Assembly: GCA_040081265.1 (NCBI GenBank)
Contig: JBEBGV010000064.1
Location: 1 to 26,967, forward strand
DNA: 26,967 nt
Reading direction: 5' to 3'
DNA from: JBEBGV01 sp040081265
Lineage (GTDB): Bacteria > Acidobacteriota > Vicinamibacteria > Vicinamibacterales > UBA2999
The notes beneath the pieces were generated by a model that saw only the letters and a list, made by a program, of their open reading frames with translations, was not told where the DNA came from and searched no databases. This document shows, in pieces, positions 22,759 through 26,967 of this stretch. The stretch's first letter is position 1, and every line of letters starts with the position of its first letter. The position numbers were made by a program, and so were the translations under genes.

Positions 22759-23732
22759 CAGGCTACCTTTTTCAAGCGACGCTCGGCGACGAGCTCGGAG
22801 AGGGCCAGGTCGGTGGCGGCCGCGTCCGGGCTGACGCGCACGACGTCGATGTCTGCGTCGCGAACGAGACCGGCGACACGCTCCTGCCACCCTCGCACCT
22901 GTCCGGCCATGCGTCCGAACGCGGCGCGCGAGACCGTTCGGGTGCGACCCGTCTCGACATCCACGGTTTCAATCCAGCCGGCGTTGACCGGCGGCATCTC
23001 GAAAGCAAAGGCCGCGTCGACCAGCGCGACGATGACGTCGTGGGTTGAGTTGAGCAGCGACAGTTCCCGAATCACGTCGGCAGCTTCATCGAAGAGGAAG
23101 TCCGACACGAAGACGACGAGGCCTGTTTTACGCATGAACGAACCGAGCGTCATGCTGAGGCTGCCCGAGAACGGTACCTGCTGGAGGCCGATGCGCGTCT
23201 GGTACGCATTGAGGCAGTGAATGACGTGGTTCCTGCCAATCATCGGACGGACCGCTGACAAATCACGGATGCTCGCGTCGAACGTGATCATGCCGAAGAG
23301 ATCCTGAAAGAACACGGCCGACATGCCGATGGTGGCAAGGGCTCGTGCGACGCCGCGCGCGATCGGGACGCCGTGCACACCGCACCGTGTGGACAGCGAC
23401 CCATCCGCGACCACCATCACGGTGGCGGTGCTCGGCTGCTCGAACTCCCGGACGATGAGCGGGCTGAAGTTAGTGAGCGAGGACTGGGCCCAGTCGATCG
23501 TGGAAAACCGGTCGCCTGCCTGCCAGGCACGGAGTCCGACGTAGTCGAAACCCGATCCGTGCGCCAGCGCGCGGTGATCACCGATGGTCATCTCGCGCAT
23601 CCGGCGCAGGATGAACAGTTCAATCTCGGTGATGTCGTTGAGGCTGACAAGCGGGGTGTCGCCCTCCTGGGTGGATACCCCCGATTTGACCGACCGCGCG
23701 GCGCCCGTCAGCAGCGGGACGTGGCCGCTCAT
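22758..23732 (-). CDS. DUF58 domain-containing protein
   Basis: This 324-residue protein has the DUF58 core, ALAHGSGFDYVGLRAWQAGDRFSTIDWAQSS, in which the Y-x-x-GD-x-R-x-IDW pattern is diagnostic. A VWA-like region follows, with TATVMVVADGSLSTRCG and LVVFVSDFLFDEAADVI, where the metal-site pattern DxSxS is only partly kept (DGSLS). No signal peptide or clear membrane helix is seen, so it is likely cytoplasmic, unlike some DUF58 proteins with two N-terminal helices. DUF58 proteins are the regular partners of MoxR ATPases. It starts at ATG 23732, overlapping the moxR stop by 4 nt (ATGA), and ends one base into the BatD-like gene. The biochemical role of the family is not established. Operon position and family are firm. 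Confidence 0.92.
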   Translation of the reverse strand: MSGHVPLLTGAARSVKSGVSTQEGDTPLVSLNDITEIELFILRRMREMTIGDHRALAHGSGFDYVGLRAWQAGDRFSTIDWAQSSLTNFSPLIVREFEQPSTATVMVVADGSLSTRCGVHGVPIARGVARALATIGMSAVFFQDLFGMITFDASIRDLSAVRPMIGRNHVIHCLNAYQTRIGLQQVPFSGSLSMTLGSFMRKTGLVVFVSDFLFDEAADVIRELSLLNSTHDVIVALVDAAFAFEMPPVNAGWIETVDVETGRTRTVSRAAFGRMAGQVRGWQERVAGLVRDADIDVVRVSPDAAATDLALSELVAERRLKKVA

Positions 23733-24805
23733 GGCACCGCCACGTGGGCGAGGACGTCAGCGATGACCGATTCGGTCGTCAAGCCGTGGCTGGCCGCGTG
23801 AGGTCCGAGCCAGATGCGATGTCCGAGGACGTAATTGGCGAGATCCTGGATGTCTTCCGGATAGACCTCGTCGCGCCGACCCATGAGCAGGGCCCACACC
23901 TTGGCGAGACGCCCCCAGCAGATGATGGCGCGGGGGGATGCGCCGAGGTCCACGCCACGCTCCACGAGCTCTGACGGCGAGTGGTGGTGCCAGTCGGTCT
24001 CGGGGTTGTACGGTCGGGTGGCCGCGACCAGACGCTGGATGTACTGAGCCAGTCTTTCGTGCAGGAAGACATGCTCGCTGATCGCCGAGCGAAGCTCGAT
24101 GATGCGTTCCTTCTCGAGCAGGGGGTTGAGGCGGACCCGCTTGAAGTCGAACGACACGAGCTTGGTCTCTTCCTCCGGGGACAGGTAGCCGATGTTGACC
24201 ATCATCGCGAAGCGGTCGGTGGCGGCTTCCGAGAGCGGGAAGGTGCCCTGTCCGAGCTCGACCGGATTCATCGTGGCGATCGCGAAGCTGAAGGCCGGCA
24301 GCTCGTAGGTTTCCTTGCCGACCGTCACCGTCCTGTCCTGAAGACCTTCGAGGAAGGCGCTCTGGGACTTGAGCGGGATGCGGTTGATTTCGTCGAGGAG
24401 AATGACCTCAGCCGAGGCGAGCGGCCCGAACTCGGTGACCAGGGCGCCGGTGGCGGGGTTGATCATCTGGAAGCCGACGACCTCGGTGGGTTGCAGGTCG
24501 GCCCGCCCCTGGATCCTCGCGAACCTGGCGTTGCTGATGGCGGCCAGAATGACGCCGAAGTAGGTCTTGCCGACGCCGGGAACACCTCGGAGGAGAAGGT
24601 TGCCGGCGTTCACCTGGCGGTTTTCCTTCTTGTCGTAGGTGGTCGGGATTTCCGAGAGAAGGACGAGGTTGGCGAGGGCTTTGGCGGTGTCGTACCCGAC
24701 TAGGGCTTTGCCGCCCTCGGCAATCACGGCTTCGTGAAAGTCGATGGCTTGTAGGAGATCCGGGTGCACGGCCGCCCATGGTATCTGGTTCGGTCGTGTC
24801 GGCAA
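23729..24805 (-). CDS. MoxR-family AAA+ ATPase
   Basis: This 358-residue ATPase is the first gene of the operon. Walker A is GVPGVGKT (74-81), Walker B is VILLDE (134-139), and IATMNP carries sensor 1. EAATDRFAMM supplies the arginine-finger region and the C-terminal lid contains GASPRAIICWGRLAKVWALL. In the MoxR family such ATPases act with DUF58 and VWA proteins to mature or insert cofactors into client enzymes, or in envelope stress responses. The TTG at 24805 gives the longest form; a GTG at 24769 (HPDLLQAIDFHEAV follows) is an equally good start, since family members commonly begin there. No strong Shine-Dalgarno decides between them. It diverges from the large MBL-fold gene. The long segment TTYDKKENRQVN between the helical N-terminus and Walker A is typical of its subfamily. 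Confidence 0.93.
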   Translation of the reverse strand: MPTRPNQIPWAAVHPDLLQAIDFHEAVIAEGGKALVGYDTAKALANLVLLSEIPTTYDKKENRQVNAGNLLLRGVPGVGKTYFGVILAAISNARFARIQGRADLQPTEVVGFQMINPATGALVTEFGPLASAEVILLDEINRIPLKSQSAFLEGLQDRTVTVGKETYELPAFSFAIATMNPVELGQGTFPLSEAATDRFAMMVNIGYLSPEEETKLVSFDFKRVRLNPLLEKERIIELRSAISEHVFLHERLAQYIQRLVAATRPYNPETDWHHHSPSELVERGVDLGASPRAIICWGRLAKVWALLMGRRDEVYPEDIQDLANYVLGHRIWLGPHAASHGLTTESVIADVLAHVAVP

Positions 24806-24877
24806 AGCTTTCCGGCGGGCGGCGGGGGCGCGGTCCGTGGAAGAATCCGCTTTGGGCTCCGGGGGCTTGATGCGCCT

Positions 24878-24905
24878 TGTCGGGCACCCGGGAAAAGGCT
24901 AAGAT
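24878..24905 (+). promoter_or_regulatory. candidate promoter TTGTCG - 16 bp - TAAGAT
   Basis: TTGTCG at 24878-24883 and TAAGAT at 24900-24905, separated by 16 bp, lie 69 nt before the ATG at 24974 in the divergent region with moxR. This is a fair sigma-70 match and the best candidate for the large MBL-fold gene. Confidence 0.4.
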
Positions 24906-24973
24906 GTCCGCGGTTTTGCCCAATCGTTTCCGGACACTTGCAGTCAAATCGGCAAGATGTGAGGGGTAGTTTG

Positions 24974-26710
24974 ATGCGCCGAATTGTGTTTTGTGCCGCC
25001 GCGGTTCTGGTGGCGGTCTCCAGTCTCCCGTCAGCCCAGCAGCAGCAAGCCGATAAGGTCAAGGCGGCCAGCGACTATCTGGGCGCCGCGAACATGAAGA
25101 GTGTCCGGTATACCGGATTTGGAGCCAACTACACAGTGGGGCAGGCGTTCAGCCCGTCCGCCGAGTGGCCCAAGGTCGAGATCAAGAGCTGGGACGCCCA
25201 GGTCAACTACGAGACCGGCGCCATGCAGCTCGATCTCGTGAGAGAGATGGGGCGGATACCCCCGCGCGGGGGTGGCGTGCCCTTTGTCGGCGAGCAGCGT
25301 CAAAGCCAATTCGTGCTCGGGACCACCGCGTGGGATGTTCCCGTGGCGGCGCCGGCCCCAGGCGGACGGGGTGGTCGCGCTGGTGGCGCGGCGGCAGGTG
25401 GACGCGGCGGTGCGGCTGAGCCGGGTCGCGTCACACTGCAGGAGGCTCTGACGTTTTCCGGCGTTCGTCCCCCGGCGCCGCCAGTCAACCCGCAGCCGGC
25501 AGCTGGCGTCGACCGCATGCTGCAGGTTTATCTGATGCCGCACGGTTTTCTTCGCGCAGCGGCCGCCAACAACGCCACCAGCCGGACAGTGCCCGGGGGG
25601 ACCGAAGTCACCTTCACCCTGCAGGGCAAGTACAAGTTCACGGGGCTGATCAACGCGAGAAACGAGGTCGAGAAGGTGTCGACGATCACCGCCAACCCGG
25701 TGTTCGGAGACATGCCGATCGAGGCAACGTTCAGCAACTATCAGAAGACCGACGCTGACACCATGTTCCCCCTGCGCGTCGTGCAGCGCACCGGTGGTCA
25801 GGTGTCGCTCGAGTTGTGGGTGTCGTCGGTTCTGACCAATCCCAACGCCAACTCGGTCTTCAATGACCCGCGCAACAACCCGAGTGAGGTCGGCGCAGTT
25901 GACCTGCGCGTGCCCGAGGCGGCCCGCAACGCGACGGTCCCGGCTCCGACCGTGAACGCCGAGAAGATCGGCGACGGCATCTTCTATCTCACCGGCGGCA
26001 CGCACCACAGTGTGGCCATCGAGATGCGCGATCACGTCATCCTCGTCGAGGCGCCGCAGAACGAAGCGCGCTCGATCGCGGTCATCGCCAAGGTCAAGGA
26101 AACCATCCCGAACAAGCCGATCAAGTTCGTGGTCAACACCCACGTGCACTTCGATCATTCGGGCGGGCTGCGGACGCTGGTCAACGAGGGCGCGACCATC
26201 GTCACGCAGCAGGCCAACCGTGCGTTCTACCAGAAGGCATGGGCACAGCCGCATACGTTGACCCCGGATCTGCTCTCGCAGTCGAAGAAGACGCCGACGT
26301 TCCTGACCTTCCTCGACAAGCAGGTGCTGACCGACGGACGCCGTACGGTTGAAGTGCTGCGCATCCAGAACAGCAACCACAACGAAGCGTTCGCCATGGT
26401 GTATGTGCCGTCGGCGAAGCTGCTGATCGAAGCGGATGCCTACACCGCCGCGGCCGCGCCCCCCGCACCAGCGGCAGGTCAGGCTCCGGCGGCTGGACGC
26501 GCCGGTGGTGCACCGGCAGCGGGCGGCGCTCCGGCGGCTCCTGCAGCCCCCGCCGGGCCGAACCCCGAGACGGTCAACCTCTACGCCAACGTGCAGCGCC
26601 TCAAGCTCGACGTGGCACAGGTTGCCGGTCTGCACGGTCGTCTGGCGACCATCGACGAACTGAAGGCGGCGGCCACTCCGGCTCCGCCCGCAGCCACGGC
26701 CGGTCAGTAG
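24974..26710 (+). CDS. exported MBL-fold hydrolase with large N-terminal domain
   Basis: This 578-residue protein has a signal peptide (MRRIVFCAAAVLVAVSSLPS) and two parts. Residues about 25-325 form a beta-rich N-terminal domain of unknown function, with a Gly/Arg/Ala-rich insert at about 127-151. Residues about 328-560 form a metallo-beta-lactamase-fold domain with an intact zinc site: NTHVHFDHSGG gives His390, His392, Asp394 and His395; NHNEAFA gives His469; EADAY gives Asp488; GLHG gives His554. A second Ala/Pro/Gly-rich stretch (about 491-530) is inserted between the last Asp and His, so it probably loops out from the active site. GAGGGG precedes the ATG by 7 nt. It is probably periplasmic and catalytically competent. 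The substrate is unknown; unlike the paralogues at 4382-6671 it keeps all ligands. Confidence 0.9.
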   Translation: MRRIVFCAAAVLVAVSSLPSAQQQQADKVKAASDYLGAANMKSVRYTGFGANYTVGQAFSPSAEWPKVEIKSWDAQVNYETGAMQLDLVREMGRIPPRGGGVPFVGEQRQSQFVLGTTAWDVPVAAPAPGGRGGRAGGAAAGGRGGAAEPGRVTLQEALTFSGVRPPAPPVNPQPAAGVDRMLQVYLMPHGFLRAAAANNATSRTVPGGTEVTFTLQGKYKFTGLINARNEVEKVSTITANPVFGDMPIEATFSNYQKTDADTMFPLRVVQRTGGQVSLELWVSSVLTNPNANSVFNDPRNNPSEVGAVDLRVPEAARNATVPAPTVNAEKIGDGIFYLTGGTHHSVAIEMRDHVILVEAPQNEARSIAVIAKVKETIPNKPIKFVVNTHVHFDHSGGLRTLVNEGATIVTQQANRAFYQKAWAQPHTLTPDLLSQSKKTPTFLTFLDKQVLTDGRRTVEVLRIQNSNHNEAFAMVYVPSAKLLIEADAYTAAAAPPAPAAGQAPAAGRAGGAPAAGGAPAAPAAPAGPNPETVNLYANVQRLKLDVAQVAGLHGRLATIDELKAAATPAPPAATAGQ

Positions 26711-26729
26711 ATTTCGGTCGCGACCTGTG

Positions 26730-26765
26730 ACGCCGCGTCCGTGCCTCAGGGCACGAACGCGGCGT
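26730..26765 (+). terminator. hairpin terminator shared by convergent genes
   Basis: ACGCCGCGT and ACGCGGCGT pair as a 9-bp stem, continued after one mismatch by CGTGCC and GGCACG around TCAG. TTCTTCTT overlaps and follows on the plus strand, suiting termination of the MBL-fold gene. The right arm lies inside the last codons of the convergent membrane-protein gene. Confidence 0.65.
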
Positions 26766-26967
26766 TCTTCTTGTACGTCGACGTCTCTGCGTACAGCCAG
26801 CCGGCTACGAGCCTCGTGTAGCGGGGCATGATCACGTAGGTCATCACGCCCACGATCACTGCCGACACGACGAGCGCGCGAACGACCGGCAGGTCTCCTC
26901 CTGGCAGACGCCCAAGGAGTGGACCCAGGGCGAGCGGGACAAGCAGGGACAGCGGGAAGATCACCGA
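26746..26967 (-). CDS. C-terminal part of a membrane protein (start outside window)
   Basis: Seventy-three codons are visible and the frame stays open to the window edge, so the N-terminus is missing. The visible part has two hydrophobic helices: FPLSLLVPLALGPLLG, then ALVVSAVIVGVMTYVIMPRY. A short tail, TRLVAGWLYAETSTYKK, ends in AAFVP. This two-helix ending, with a conserved MTYVIMPRYTRL-type stretch, resembles the C-terminus of membrane-bound proteins that carry an antibiotic-biosynthesis-monooxygenase-like domain at the N-terminus. That is from memory and the diagnostic domain is not in view, so the family is tentative. It converges on the MBL-fold gene and shares a hairpin terminator with it. 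Confidence 0.6.
   Translation of the reverse strand, partial: SVIFPLSLLVPLALGPLLGRLPGGDLPVVRALVVSAVIVGVMTYVIMPRYTRLVAGWLYAETSTYKKNAAFVP

Noticed and set aside
21916..23220. 434-codon open frame on the plus strand across the BatD-like and DUF58 genes
   Set aside because: Composition is typical of an antisense shadow, and it conflicts with two well-supported genes whose starts and stops overlap in operon fashion.
25031..26635. 534-codon open frame on the minus strand
   Set aside because: It lies opposite the MBL-fold gene, which has a signal peptide and all zinc ligands. The reverse product is rich in Arg and His with no recognisable domain.

Overview
The window is GC-rich and densely coding. 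The gene content suggests a free-living Acidobacteriota bacterium, probably of the Vicinamibacteria type: secreted proteins with signal peptides, several metallo-beta-lactamase (MBL) fold proteins, a molybdenum hydroxylase pair, a multicopper oxidase and a MoxR/DUF58/VWA operon. This placement is inferred from gene style, not from a marker gene. No rRNA, tRNA, CRISPR array, integrase or transposase was seen.

Left part (1-7112). A partial MFS exporter (minus strand) diverges from a short MetE-type methionine synthase. An Old Yellow Enzyme family oxidoreductase (minus) diverges from a secreted conserved protein of unknown function. That protein is followed closely by two tandem, very similar MBL-fold proteins. 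Both have lost almost all residues that bind zinc in this fold, while the scaffold and C-terminal half are strongly conserved. They look like conserved pseudoenzymes and are the most unusual feature here. A small conserved protein of unknown function converges on them.

Middle part (7200-14525, all plus). A two-heme c-type cytochrome with a TPR-like tail precedes a two-gene isoquinoline 1-oxidoreductase-type molybdenum hydroxylase: a [2Fe-2S] subunit and a Tat-exported Mo subunit. A clear intrinsic terminator closes this group. An aromatic-type aldehyde dehydrogenase, a tiny membrane peptide, a membrane-anchored MBL hydrolase with intact ligands, and a class V aminotransferase follow. The hydroxylase, aldehyde dehydrogenase, OYE and FMN oxidase suggest oxidation of organic aldehydes, heterocycles or hydroxy acids; this is inference.

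Right part (14554-24805, all minus). In transcription order, six tightly overlapping genes form a Bat-type operon: MoxR ATPase, DUF58, a BatD-like membrane protein, VWA, a small anchored protein, and a second VWA. After a gap holding a strong palindrome and a possible PQQ-dehydrogenase relic come a multicopper oxidase, an FMN-dependent alpha-hydroxy-acid oxidase and an NHL-propeller secreted protein. The NHL gene is broken by an in-frame TAG where Trp is expected. At the far right, divergent from moxR, lies a 578-residue MBL-fold protein with intact ligands, converging on a partial membrane protein.

Two kinds of small intergenic repeat recur: a roughly 29-bp palindromic element starting GTACGTAGG (once as a head-to-head pair, once supplying a stop codon), and short arrays with a 7-bp period, two of which lie just upstream of -10-like hexamers.
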